A stretch of 19,761 bases of DNA. It comes from an uncultured bacterium (lineage in GTDB: Bacteria; Bacillota; Clostridia; Oscillospirales; Acutalibacteraceae). The DNA lies in contig CAKXIK010000033.1 of assembly GCA_934875675.1 (NCBI GenBank), positions 10,466 through 30,226 on the forward strand, in the 5' to 3' direction. The notes beneath the pieces are model-generated. The model was not told the DNA's origin. It saw only the letters and a program-made list of their open reading frames with translations, and ran no database searches. Made by a program: the position numbers and the translations under genes. The stretch's first letter is position 1. Every line of letters begins with the position of its first letter. Of the stretch, positions 1-7,627 are shown in pieces.

Positions 1-30
1 CTCTATTATATCGAAATTTTTCTCAAAATT

Positions 31-75
31 CAACAAAAAACAGACCAAATTTCGGATTTGGTCTGTTTTTTGTTG
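31..75. terminator. Perfect bidirectional intrinsic terminator
   Basis: A perfect 20-base inverted repeat (31-50 against 56-75) encloses the 5-base loop TTCGG. Each arm carries an A/T run, so transcription from either side meets a GC-containing stem followed by a U-tract. It lies just past the stop codon of the minus-strand anti-sigma gene and very likely ends that operon. It could also stop transcripts arriving from the left. Confidence 0.9.
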
Positions 76-90
76 CACGCAGGCAGAACA

Positions 91-423
91 TTATTTTTTG
101 TTTCGGCCGTCCAGCATTTTGATGGTGCCAAAAATACCGATTCCAACAGACACAAGCACAACCGACAACACCGCAGCGGTGGAAACCACATGCTGTGTAC
201 GCAAATGGCTTGCTAATTTGTGATATTTTTGTGCCAGATCATCCTGCGGAATGGGGCAGGGAGCAACAGCACGTGCCCGGTCAGCAGAGTACTGTGCATA
301 GGCACGGCGACATTCCGGGCAGCTTTTCAGGTGTGTACGCACCGCTTCCTTGCTGTCCTCGCTGGCAAGCCCGTCCTTATAAAGCGCCACTAAATCCATT
401 GCCATCTCACAAGTAATGTTCAT
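91..423 (-). CDS. Membrane-anchored anti-sigma factor (zf-HC2 type)
   Basis: A 110-residue protein with the zinc-binding anti-sigma layout. The N-terminal part has Cys5 and an H-x3-C-x2-C motif (His31, Cys35, Cys38), followed by a basic linker and one hydrophobic segment at about residues 79-101, then a short positively charged tail. The family holds an ECF sigma factor inactive at the membrane through the N-terminal domain. The ATG at 423 has a strong GGAGGAA site upstream and lies 17 bases inside the end of the sigma gene, so the two are probably translationally coupled. No periplasmic sensor domain follows the membrane segment, so the signal input cannot be read from the sequence. Inference: it controls the adjacent sigma factor. 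Confidence 0.85.
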   Translation of the reverse strand: MNITCEMAMDLVALYKDGLASEDSKEAVRTHLKSCPECRRAYAQYSADRARAVAPCPIPQDDLAQKYHKLASHLRTQHVVSTAAVLSVVLVSVGIGIFGTIKMLDGRNKK

Positions 424-916
424 GTTTTAATTCCTCCATCAGCATTTTTTTGGCGCGATGAAAAATCACCTTCGCCGAATTTTCACTAATTTTTAAAGCC
501 GCAGCAACCTGTGAAAAGGGAAGCTCGGCATAAAGCCTCAGCATTACAACATCGCGATACTTCTCGGGAATATTACCCACCATGGAACGAATTTTTTCAG
601 CGGTAATTTTTTTTTGAACCGTTTCTTCCGGTCCGTTTTCGCTGTCTTCGTAAAGCGCATCGGTAACAAAGTCAATATCGATGCATTCTAACTGTATTCG
701 ATTTTTACGCAGGTATGCAAAAAAAGTATGTTTTGCAATGGAAGCCAGCCAAGTAAAAAGTTCGCTGTCTCCCCGAAATCGGTAAAAAGACCGGAAGGCC
801 TGAAAAAAAGTTTCCTGTGTCAGTTCCTCTGCAAGATTTTCATCTTTGCAAAGACGGAACAGGAACGCGTAAACACGAGAAAAATTTACTTCATATATTG
901 TTTCGAACGTCTCCAT
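407..916 (-). CDS. ECF-type RNA polymerase sigma factor
   Basis: About 169 residues with the two ECF regions. Region 2 spans about residues 9-75 and includes the LAEELTQETF core and the WLASIAKH segment. Region 4 spans about 112-165, with IPEKYRDVVMLR and a helix-turn-helix around FSQVAAALKISENSAKVIFHRAK. A spacer rich in acidic residues separates them. I chose the ATG at 916 because the GTG at 928 lies only one base after GGAAAGG; starting there would add four residues. The product should direct RNA polymerase to its own promoter set, restrained by the overlapping downstream anti-sigma gene. The target genes are unknown. The operon diverges from the fatty-acid operon, which alone does not show a regulatory link. 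Confidence 0.93.
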   Translation of the reverse strand: METFETIYEVNFSRVYAFLFRLCKDENLAEELTQETFFQAFRSFYRFRGDSELFTWLASIAKHTFFAYLRKNRIQLECIDIDFVTDALYEDSENGPEETVQKKITAEKIRSMVGNIPEKYRDVVMLRLYAELPFSQVAAALKISENSAKVIFHRAKKMLMEELKHEHYL

Positions 917-936
917 TTTGATGACCACGCCTTTCC
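917..936 (-). promoter_or_regulatory. Extended start motif before the sigma gene
   Basis: Read on the minus strand, GGAAAGGCGTGGTCATCAAA directly precedes the ATG at 916. It matches the pattern GGAAAGG-NN-TGGT-N-R-TCA-NN found at four other starts in this window, with the same 13 bases between GGAAAGG and the start codon. It contains an in-frame GTG 12 bases upstream of the chosen start. Confidence 0.6.
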
Positions 937-973
937 ATCGTACTACACAAGTCCATAAAGACTTTGGCTGTCA

Positions 974-992
974 TTGAAAGATTTTCTTTCAA
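974..992. repeat. Perfect 8-bp inverted repeat in the divergent spacer
   Basis: TTGAAAGA (974-981) and TCTTTCAA (985-992) are separated by TTT. The repeat lies about 60 bases upstream of the minus-strand sigma gene and about 170 bases upstream of fabH. It could be an operator or part of a transcript leader. It does not match a FapR site that I can recognise. Confidence 0.4.
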
Positions 993-1117
993 ATTTACTA
1001 TCACCCATATTATTAGGTGCAGTTTAACGGAGAAAGTTACATGATTTTCGTCGAATTCACAAAAAATTCATATTTAAATAAATTTTTCTGCACGTTGTAA
1101 CCAAAACAAACTTTAAC

Positions 1118-1132
1118 ACACTTACTTAGTGT
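1118..1132 (+). promoter_or_regulatory. Short inverted repeat upstream of fabH
   Basis: ACACT (1118-1122) and AGTGT (1128-1132) flank TACTT, about 30 bases before the fabH start. The position suits an operator for the fatty-acid operon, but the arms are short and the sequence does not fit the FapR or FabT consensus I know. No clear sigma-A promoter is visible; TTCACA (1056) with TAAATT (1079) is only a weak candidate. Confidence 0.2.
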
Positions 1133-1163
1133 AACGCAAAAACATCCTGTAAGGAGGATCCAA

Positions 1164-2117
1164 ATGAGCTTTTCGATCTTAGGAACCGGAATGTATGTTC
1201 CGGATAATATCGTGACAAACGATGATCTGTCAAAGATTGTCGATACAAACGATGAATGGATCTCGCAGCGCGTTGGTGTTCGGGAACGCCGGATTGCAAC
1301 AACGGAGACCGCTGCAGATATGGCGTATGAAGCAGCACTGAACGCGCTGGAAAACAGTGGCTGCCGCGCAGAGGATATTGATCTGATCTTGTCAGCGACG
1401 GTGAGCGGGGAAGAAGTTTCCCCGTCCGTTTCCTGTATGGTGCAGCACAAACTGGGGGTAAGCTGCATGGCATATGATATCAATGCGGCCTGTTCTGCAT
1501 TTCTTTTTTTGCTGGAAACGGCAGCCGGGTATTTTGCCCGCGGAAAAGTGAAAAAAGTGCTGGTCATCGGTGCGGAGCGTCTCAGCCGGATTCTGGACTG
1601 GACAGATCGGGGAACGTGTGTCATCTTTGGTGACGGTGCGGGTGCTGCGGTTCTCGGTGAGGGAAATGGCTACGGCGAGTCTACGTTTACCGTGAAAGGC
1701 GGCGATGATGTCATCAAAATCCCCAACTTTATCGGCTCATCTCCGTTCTTTCAAAAAGAGGCCGAATCACCCTATATCCATATGAAGGGGCAAGAAACCT
1801 TCAAATATGCCGTGAATGCCATTTGCGCAGATATTCATCATCTTTTGGAACGAGCTGGTCTTTCTGCGGAAAAGATTCAATATATTATACCACATCAGGC
1901 GAACAAACGCATCATTGATTCTGCAGCAAAAAGGCTGTGTCTTCCCAAGGAAAAGTTTTATGTCAACATTGAACGTTACGGCAATACATCCAGTGCCAGT
2001 ATTCCGATTGCACTGGATGAAATGAACCGCAGCGGAATGCTTCATCGGGGGGACAAGCTGATCTTAACGGCATTCGGCGGAGGGCTTGCAAATGCAGCCT
2101 GCCTGCTGACCTGGTAA
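1164..2117 (+). CDS. fabH: 3-oxoacyl-ACP synthase III (KAS III)
   Basis: A 317-residue enzyme that starts fatty-acid synthesis by condensing an acyl-CoA primer with malonyl-ACP. The KAS III triad is complete: Cys110 in NAACSAF, His244 in IIPHQAN, and Asn274 in YGNTSSAS, matching the E. coli positions closely. The C-terminal GGGLANAACLLTW segment is also typical. The ATG follows TAAGGAGGATCC, a near-full match to the 16S rRNA 3' end, 6 bases away. This is the first gene of the operon, and acpP follows after 37 bases. Primer preference (acetyl or branched) cannot be read from the sequence. Confidence 0.96.
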   Translation: MSFSILGTGMYVPDNIVTNDDLSKIVDTNDEWISQRVGVRERRIATTETAADMAYEAALNALENSGCRAEDIDLILSATVSGEEVSPSVSCMVQHKLGVSCMAYDINAACSAFLFLLETAAGYFARGKVKKVLVIGAERLSRILDWTDRGTCVIFGDGAGAAVLGEGNGYGESTFTVKGGDDVIKIPNFIGSSPFFQKEAESPYIHMKGQETFKYAVNAICADIHHLLERAGLSAEKIQYIIPHQANKRIIDSAAKRLCLPKEKFYVNIERYGNTSSASIPIALDEMNRSGMLHRGDKLILTAFGGGLANAACLLTW

Positions 2118-2154
2118 TTCCAAATTTAAAATTAATGAAAGAAGGACTTAAATC

Positions 2155-2382
2155 ATGATTTACGAAAAACTGGCAGAGATTATTGCGGAGAAAATTGACT
2201 GTGACCCTTCTGAAATTCAGCCCCAGACTCGATTTGAGAATTTGGGGATTGATTCACTAGATATTACTGAAATTGTAATGAGCGTGGAAGATGCGTTTGG
2301 TATTGAAATTGATGTTTCTGCCGATTTGGCGTGTGTTTCCGATCTTGCCGCAAAAATTGAAGAGCTGACGGCGCAAAAGTAA
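2155..2382 (+). CDS. acpP: Acyl carrier protein
   Basis: A 75-residue acidic protein of normal ACP length. The phosphopantetheine attachment site is Ser34 in LGIDSLDITE (DSL motif), followed by the acidic helix II that docks with the Fab enzymes. It carries the growing acyl chain in the cytoplasm. A GAAAGAAGGA site precedes the ATG. Its place between fabH and fabK fits primary fatty-acid synthesis rather than polyketide synthesis. Cys16 and Cys60 are unusual for an ACP but not in the active site. Confidence 0.95.
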   Translation: MIYEKLAEIIAEKIDCDPSEIQPQTRFENLGIDSLDITEIVMSVEDAFGIEIDVSADLACVSDLAAKIEELTAQK

Positions 2383-2423
2383 GATTACGGTTTTCCCATC
2401 ATACAAACAAGGAGACAAAACAA

Positions 2424-3374
2424 ATGCTGAAAACCAGAATAACGGAACTGCTTTCCATTGAATATCCGATTTTTCAGGGCGGAATGGCGTGGATTGCGGA
2501 CGGTAAATTAGCAGCGGCAGTTTCCAATGGAGGCGGACTTGGCATTATATCGGCGATGAATGCCGGAGGAGATTTTCTGCGGGAGCAGATTCACATTGCG
2601 CGGCAGCTTACTGACCGACCGTTTGGCGTTAATATTATGCTGATGAGTCCCCATGCCGAAGAGGTGGCACAGATTGCAGCAGAAGAAAAGATTTCCGTTG
2701 TAACTACCGGTGCAGGAAGCCCTACAAAATACATGGCACAGTGGCTTGCTGCAGGAACGAAAGTGATTCCGGTGGTTGCGTCGGTTGCAATGGCAAAAAA
2801 GATGGAAGCGGCAGGCGCAGTTGCAGTCGTTGCCGAAGGACAGGAGTCCGGCGGGCATATTGGCGAAGCAACCACTATGGCGCTGGTGCCACAAGTAGCA
2901 GACGCGGTTTCCATTCCCGTCATTGCGGCAGGAGGAATTGCAGACGGACGCGGTATTGCCGCGGCTTTGATGCTGGGTGCAGAGGGTGTTCAGCTCGGAA
3001 CACGTTTTCTGGTTGCCAAAGAGTGCTCCGTTCACCAGAATTATAAGGATATGGTGCTCAAGGCAGGTGATACTGCCACCGTTACAACAGGTCGCCGCTT
3101 TGGCGGAAACACCTGCCGCAGTCTTAAAAACGGATTCAGCCGCCATTTTTCTGTGTATGAGTATTCTCCCGAAGCAACGGCGGAATCGGTTGCAGAGATG
3201 GGTGTTGGCGCATTGCGCAGGGCGGCAATAGAGGGAGACACCCGCAACGGTTGTTTCCTTGCAGGGCAGATTTCAGGGCTTGTAACAAAAGAGCAGCCCG
3301 CTGCTGAAATGATCGCGGAAATGTTTGCGCAAGCGGAAGAACTTTTGAAAGGAGCTGCCAGATGGATAAAGTAG
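2424..3374 (+). CDS. fabK: Enoyl-ACP reductase II (FMN-dependent)
   Basis: A 316-residue TIM-barrel flavoprotein of the nitronate monooxygenase/FabK family, which reduces trans-2-enoyl-ACP in the last step of each elongation cycle. Recognised segments are PIFQGGMAWIA near the N terminus, GQESGGHIGE with the conserved His145, IPVIAAGGIADGRG, and GAEGVQLGTRFL for the flavin phosphate. No FabI-type short-chain reductase is present, so this is probably the operon's enoyl reductase. FabK enzymes are intrinsically insensitive to triclosan. AAGGAGA precedes the ATG. The gene overlaps fabD by 13 bases. Confidence 0.95.
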   Translation: MLKTRITELLSIEYPIFQGGMAWIADGKLAAAVSNGGGLGIISAMNAGGDFLREQIHIARQLTDRPFGVNIMLMSPHAEEVAQIAAEEKISVVTTGAGSPTKYMAQWLAAGTKVIPVVASVAMAKKMEAAGAVAVVAEGQESGGHIGEATTMALVPQVADAVSIPVIAAGGIADGRGIAAALMLGAEGVQLGTRFLVAKECSVHQNYKDMVLKAGDTATVTTGRRFGGNTCRSLKNGFSRHFSVYEYSPEATAESVAEMGVGALRRAAIEGDTRNGCFLAGQISGLVTKEQPAAEMIAEMFAQAEELLKGAARWIK

Positions 3375-4273
3375 CATTTGTTTTTTCCGGTCAGGGGGCA
3401 CAGCATCCCGGCATGGGAGAGGACTTTTATCAGAAAAACGAGCGGGCTCGTGCTCTGTTTGACGCAGCCGAGAAAATCCGTCCCGGAATTACGGAACTTT
3501 GCTTCCACGGGGATGCCGCAGCGTTAAAGCAGACGGAAAACACACAGCCGTGCCTTTATCTCGCTGATTTAGCTGCTGCGCTGGCGTTGCAGGATGCAGG
3601 AGTGCAGCCAGTAGCTTTGGCAGGTTTTTCGCTTGGAGAAATTCCCGCTCTGGCATTTGGCGGTGCGTTTGCATTTGCAGAGGGATTTCAAATTACCTGT
3701 AAGCGCGGGGAACTGATGGCGGAGGCCTCTGCAAAACAGCAAACGGCAATGCTTGCAGTGCTCAAAATGAAAAACGAAGCGGTAGAAGAAATTTGCAGCC
3801 GCTATGAACATGTTTACCCGGTTAATTATAACTCTCCAGGGCAGCTGGTTGTTTCCGGGCTGAGTCAGGAATTGGAGCAGGCAAAGGCAGATTTTGCAGC
3901 TGCGGGCGGCAAGGTGGTTCCGCTTGCGGTCAGCGGTGCGTTCCATTCACCGTTTATGGATGAGGCTGCCGGGGAATTTGGCGAGTTTTTGCAGATGCAT
4001 CAATTAAAAACACCCGCAATTCCCGTTTATTCCAATTATACTGCAGTGCCATATGGCAATCAGGTTGCCGCAGGAATGGAGAAGCAGATCAATCATCCCG
4101 TGCAGTGGGAAACCATTATCTGTGCAATGTGCGCAGATGGAATTACCACCTTTGTTGAAACCGGCGTCGGCAATACGCTTCAGAAACTGATCGCAAAAAT
4201 CGCGCCGGAATGCCGTGCACTCCGTGCAGAAACGATGGCGGATGTTGCCGCAATTACAGAGGAGGTGCTTTAA
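3362..4273 (+). CDS. fabD: Malonyl-CoA:ACP transacylase
   Basis: A 303-residue acyltransferase that moves malonyl from CoA to ACP. It has the oxyanion-hole motif SGQGAQ (Gln11), the nucleophile Ser90 in GFSLGE, Arg115 for the malonyl carboxylate, and His195 in GAFHSPFM. The nucleophile elbow has Phe where E. coli has His (GHSLGE). That residue is not the catalytic histidine, so activity is expected. The start lies within the end of fabK, preceded by AAAGGAG, which suggests coupled translation. Confidence 0.95.
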   Translation: MDKVAFVFSGQGAQHPGMGEDFYQKNERARALFDAAEKIRPGITELCFHGDAAALKQTENTQPCLYLADLAAALALQDAGVQPVALAGFSLGEIPALAFGGAFAFAEGFQITCKRGELMAEASAKQQTAMLAVLKMKNEAVEEICSRYEHVYPVNYNSPGQLVVSGLSQELEQAKADFAAAGGKVVPLAVSGAFHSPFMDEAAGEFGEFLQMHQLKTPAIPVYSNYTAVPYGNQVAAGMEKQINHPVQWETIICAMCADGITTFVETGVGNTLQKLIAKIAPECRALRAETMADVAAITEEVL

Positions 4274-5011
4274 ATGATGCTCACCGGAAAAGTTGCAGTT
4301 GTAACAGGAGGTTCCCGCGGCATTGGCCGTGCCGTCTGTTTGCAGCTTGCGCAGGCGGGTGCAGATATTGCACTGCTTTACGCCAGCAGCGCAGAAAAAG
4401 CAGAACAGGTTGCGCAGGAAATTGCTGCATTTGGAGTTCGTGCAAAGGCATATGCCTGTCGGGTGGAAAATTTTCAGGAAACTGTCGATGCAGTTTCGGA
4501 AATTGTCAAGGATTTCGGCAGAATTGATATTCTGGTCAATAATGCAGGCATCACACGCGACAAGCTGATGCTTTCCATGAAAGAAGAGGATTTTGACGAT
4601 GTGCTTAATGTCAACCTCAAGGGTGTCTATCATATGATCCGTCAGGTTTATCCGCTTTTTGCACGCCAGAAATCCGGCAAAATTATCAACGTCAGTTCGG
4701 TTTCCGGATTGATCGGAAATGCAGGTCAGGTGAATTATTCCGCATCCAAAGCGGGTATTGTCGGGCTAACCAAGTCAGTGGCAAGGGAGCTTGCCAGCCG
4801 CGGAATTTGCTGCAATGCCGTAGCACCTGGGTTTGTTCACACCGATATGACTGAAAAGTTTACCGAAAATGAGTCGCTGCTCGGCAGTATTCCGATGAAA
4901 CGCATGGGTTTGCCGGAGGAGGTTGCCTCTCTGGTGGTCTTCCTTGCTTCCGAACAGTCGAATTATATCACCGGCGAGGTCATCCGTGTAGACGGCGGAC
5001 TCGCAATGTAA
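4274..5011 (+). CDS. fabG: 3-oxoacyl-ACP reductase
   Basis: A 245-residue short-chain dehydrogenase that reduces 3-oxoacyl-ACP with NADPH. It has the cofactor loop TGGSRGIG (residues 11-18), NNAG (89-92), and the catalytic Ser142, Tyr155 and Lys159 in the spacing expected for FabG. The C terminus GEVIRVDGGLAM is family-typical. The ATG follows the fabD stop codon with no gap; a GGAGGTG inside fabD serves as the ribosome site. A second ATG follows at once (4277) and could be the true start, changing only one residue. Confidence 0.96.
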   Translation: MMLTGKVAVVTGGSRGIGRAVCLQLAQAGADIALLYASSAEKAEQVAQEIAAFGVRAKAYACRVENFQETVDAVSEIVKDFGRIDILVNNAGITRDKLMLSMKEEDFDDVLNVNLKGVYHMIRQVYPLFARQKSGKIINVSSVSGLIGNAGQVNYSASKAGIVGLTKSVARELASRGICCNAVAPGFVHTDMTEKFTENESLLGSIPMKRMGLPEEVASLVVFLASEQSNYITGEVIRVDGGLAM

Positions 5012-5014
5012 TCA

Positions 5015-5034
5015 GGAAAGGATTGGTTATCACG
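5015..5034 (+). promoter_or_regulatory. Extended start motif before fabF
   Basis: GGAAAGGATTGGTTATCACG directly precedes the fabF ATG. It is one of five copies of the same pattern with 13 bases between GGAAAGG and the start. An in-frame TTG lies 12 bases before the chosen start. Confidence 0.6.
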
Positions 5035-6264
5035 ATGAAACGCGTTGTAGTCACAGGAATGGGTGCCGTCACACCGGTCGGCAACACGGTTGGCGAATTT
5101 TGGCAGTCCCTTGTGCAGGGCAAGAACGGCATCGACACCATCACCTGCTTTGATGTCAGCGAATCCAAATATACGCTTGCCGCTGAGGTGAAAAATTTTG
5201 ATCCCGCTGCCCGTCTGGATAAGGTCACCGCGCGCAAAACGGATCGTTTTGTGCAGTTTGCGCTTTGTGCTGCGGAAGAAGCGATGCAGCAGAGCGGTCT
5301 TGCAGGAAACATAGACCCGGAGCAGTTTGGGGTTTATGTCGGTTCGGGTATCGGCGGGTTTACGACCTTCTGCCATGAACATGAAGCACTGATCAACGGC
5401 GGTTCGCGCAAGGTTTCTCCGCTGTTTATTCCCAAAATGATCAGCAACATTGCAGCGGGAAATATTGCGATCCGATTTGAGGCAAAAGGACCAAACATGT
5501 CCCACGCAACCGCATGTGCAACCGCAAGCACCTCGATTGGAGAAGCGTATCGTGCCATTCGCCACGAATATGCCACCGCGATGATCTGCGGCGGAAGTGA
5601 AGCCGCCATTACACCGTTGGCTGTTGCAGGCTTTGGCAATTGCATGGCACTTTCCTCCGCGGCGGATAAAAACAGTGCGTCCCTGCCGTTTGATAAACGC
5701 CGCGGCGGGTTTATCATGGGCGAGGGAGCCGCAGTTTTGGTGCTGGAGGAATATGAACACGCCGTTGCTCGCGGCGCAAAGATTATTGCCGAGGTGGCGG
5801 GTTATGGTTCCACCTGTGACGCGCATCATGTTACAGCACCCGATCCCGATGGAACCGAGGTTGCCCGTGCAATTCGTCTTGCATTGCCGGAAAATGTACC
5901 TGCACCGGAAAAAATTTATCTCAATGCCCACGGTACCGGAACGCCGCTGAATGACAAAACAGAAACCGTTGCGGTTAAACGTGCATTCGGCGCAGATGCT
6001 CCCCGCATTCATATCAGCTCCACAAAATCCATGACAGGGCATATGCTGGGAGCGGCAGGAGCGGCAGAGGCGATTGCCGCCATTCTTGCCATGAACAACG
6101 GCACAATTCCTCCCACCATCAATCTGCAGGAGCCGGATGAGGAATGCGATTTGGATTATACACCGAATCAGGCAGTGTCCACTCCGTTGGAATTGGTGCT
6201 TTCCACATCGCTTGGGTTCGGCGGGCATAATGCATGTCTGGCATTTTGCCCCTGCAGGGATTAA
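5035..6264 (+). CDS. fabF: 3-oxoacyl-ACP synthase II (KAS II)
   Basis: A 409-residue elongation condensing enzyme. The Cys-His-His triad is complete: Cys161 in HATACATAS, His299 in NAHGTGTPLND, and His336 in KSMTGHMLGA. The C-terminal SLGFGGHNACLAF is a family signature. I chose the ATG at 5035, giving MKRVVVTGMG as in other FabF proteins. The in-frame TTG at 5023 lies only one base from GGAAAGG and would add four residues. In related operons accB often follows here; instead fabZ follows after 28 bases. Confidence 0.96.
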   Translation: MKRVVVTGMGAVTPVGNTVGEFWQSLVQGKNGIDTITCFDVSESKYTLAAEVKNFDPAARLDKVTARKTDRFVQFALCAAEEAMQQSGLAGNIDPEQFGVYVGSGIGGFTTFCHEHEALINGGSRKVSPLFIPKMISNIAAGNIAIRFEAKGPNMSHATACATASTSIGEAYRAIRHEYATAMICGGSEAAITPLAVAGFGNCMALSSAADKNSASLPFDKRRGGFIMGEGAAVLVLEEYEHAVARGAKIIAEVAGYGSTCDAHHVTAPDPDGTEVARAIRLALPENVPAPEKIYLNAHGTGTPLNDKTETVAVKRAFGADAPRIHISSTKSMTGHMLGAAGAAEAIAAILAMNNGTIPPTINLQEPDEECDLDYTPNQAVSTPLELVLSTSLGFGGHNACLAFCPCRD

Positions 6265-6292
6265 GAAGAAACAAAAGAAGGATGCGGTAGCA

Positions 6293-6730
6293 ATGACAAA
6301 GGAAGAGCTGATGAAATACTTGCCTCACCGCGATAACATGCTGTTGATCGGTGAGGCTTCCATCCTGGAGGATGAAGAGGGAATTCCGGTTGCGGTAGGG
6401 CACACCAGAATCCGCGGTGATGAATGGTTTTTGCAGGGTCATTTTCCGGGGAATCCAGTGGTTCCCGGGGTTATTCTCTGCGAGATTATGGCGCAGTCTG
6501 TCTGTGTGTTAATTCGAAAAGAGAATACCACGCCTTATTTCACAGGCATGAACAATGTGAAGTGGAAGAGAATGGTGAAGCCGGGAGATGTGCTGGTCAC
6601 AGAATGTAAAATTGTCCGGAATCGCAGCCATTTTTATTGGGCAAAGGGTGTTGGCAAGGTGAATGGAGAACTGTGTGTTTCCGCGGAATTTTCTTTCGCC
6701 ATGATGGAACGCGAATCAAACGAAATATGA
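6293..6730 (+). CDS. fabZ: 3-hydroxyacyl-ACP dehydratase
   Basis: A 145-residue hot-dog-fold dehydratase that removes water from 3-hydroxyacyl-ACP. The N-terminal PHRDNMLLI motif, catalytic His50 in GHFPGNPVVPG and Glu64 in CEIMAQ match FabZ. The reading frame is open much further upstream, into fabF, but the ATG at 6293 gives normal FabZ length and has AGAAGGA nine bases before it. There is no FabA- or FabM-like isomerase nearby, so any route to unsaturated fatty acids is not explained here. Confidence 0.95.
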   Translation: MTKEELMKYLPHRDNMLLIGEASILEDEEGIPVAVGHTRIRGDEWFLQGHFPGNPVVPGVILCEIMAQSVCVLIRKENTTPYFTGMNNVKWKRMVKPGDVLVTECKIVRNRSHFYWAKGVGKVNGELCVSAEFSFAMMERESNEI

Positions 6731-6746
6731 TACGAATGGATTTTCA

Positions 6747-6766
6747 GGAAAGGCATGGTAGTCAGA
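6747..6766 (+). promoter_or_regulatory. Extended start motif before accD
   Basis: GGAAAGGCATGGTAGTCAGA directly precedes the accD ATG. It has the same pattern and the same 13-base gap as at the sigma gene, fabF, the leader ORF and purE. The ATG inside the motif (6755) is in frame but only one base from GGAAAGG. Confidence 0.6.
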
Positions 6767-7627
6767 ATGCTTGATTTGATTAAAGATAAGCTGAAAGCGG
6801 TAATTACGCCCGAAATGGTGCAATGCCCGAAGTGTAAGGCGGAAATTGCAAAAAACCGTCTGCAGAAAAACCAGATGATTTGCCCCGAATGCGGTCAATA
6901 TTTTCGTGTGGATGCCCGCACTCGTCTTGCAATGATTTCCGACCCGCATTCCTTTGAAGAATTGTTTGCAGATTTGGAGAGTACCGATTTCTTTCATTTC
7001 CCCGGCTATTCTGAAAAGCTGGAAAAGGCGGAAAAAGTGAGCGGAGAAAAAGAAGCTGTCATTTGCGGTTTGGCACGTATCAACAACGTTCCATTTGCAG
7101 TATTTGTGATGGATCCGCGCTTTATTATGGCAAGCATGGGTTCGGTTGTGGGAGAAAAGATTACCAGGTTGTTTGAAACCGCAACCGAAAAAAAGCTTCC
7201 GGTTATCGGATTCACGGCTTCTGGCGGCGCACGGATGCAGGAAGGTATTGTGTCCCTGATGCAGATGGCGAAGGTCAGCGGAGCGGTCAAAAGCCACAGC
7301 GAAGCAGGTAACCTCTATATCACCGTTCTTACCGACCCAACTACCGGCGGGGTGACGGCAAGCTTTGCGATGCAAGGGGATATTTTGCTTGCGGAGCCTA
7401 AGGCGTTGATTGGTTTTGCCGGGCGCCGCGTGGTGGAGCAAACAACAAAGAGCAAATTGCCGGATAATTTTCAGACGGCAGAGTTTTTGCTGGAGCACGG
7501 TTTTATCGATCAGATTGTTCCGCGCAAAGAGCTGACGCAAACGCTGGCATCTTTGTTGCGTCTGCATCAGAAAAAGGAGGCTACCTGCAATGACAGCATA
7601 CGAAAAACTCAAAGCCGCACGGCATAA
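6767..7627 (+). CDS. accD: Acetyl-CoA carboxylase carboxyltransferase, beta subunit
   Basis: About 286 residues. The N-terminal zinc ribbon is intact (Cys20, Cys23, Cys39, Cys42). The crotonase-like carboxyltransferase domain carries SGGARMQEG (152-160) and GGVTASF (194-200). With AccA it transfers carboxyl from biotin on BCCP to acetyl-CoA, making malonyl-CoA. Its end overlaps accA by 38 bases, so the last dozen or so residues are set by the overlap and look non-conserved. The two partner subunits, biotin carboxylase and BCCP, are not in this operon. Confidence 0.95.
   Translation: MLDLIKDKLKAVITPEMVQCPKCKAEIAKNRLQKNQMICPECGQYFRVDARTRLAMISDPHSFEELFADLESTDFFHFPGYSEKLEKAEKVSGEKEAVICGLARINNVPFAVFVMDPRFIMASMGSVVGEKITRLFETATEKKLPVIGFTASGGARMQEGIVSLMQMAKVSGAVKSHSEAGNLYITVLTDPTTGGVTASFAMQGDILLAEPKALIGFAGRRVVEQTTKSKLPDNFQTAEFLLEHGFIDQIVPRKELTQTLASLLRLHQKKEATCNDSIRKTQSRTA

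Noticed and set aside
1037..1624. A 195-codon minus-strand open frame overlapping the start of fabH and the upstream spacer
   Set aside because: It runs opposite the conserved fabH N terminus, has no ribosome site of note, and its product is low-complexity Ser/Thr/Arg-rich.
4963..6228. A 421-codon minus-strand open frame opposite fabF
   Set aside because: Same register effect; fabF has all catalytic residues and the antisense product resembles nothing.
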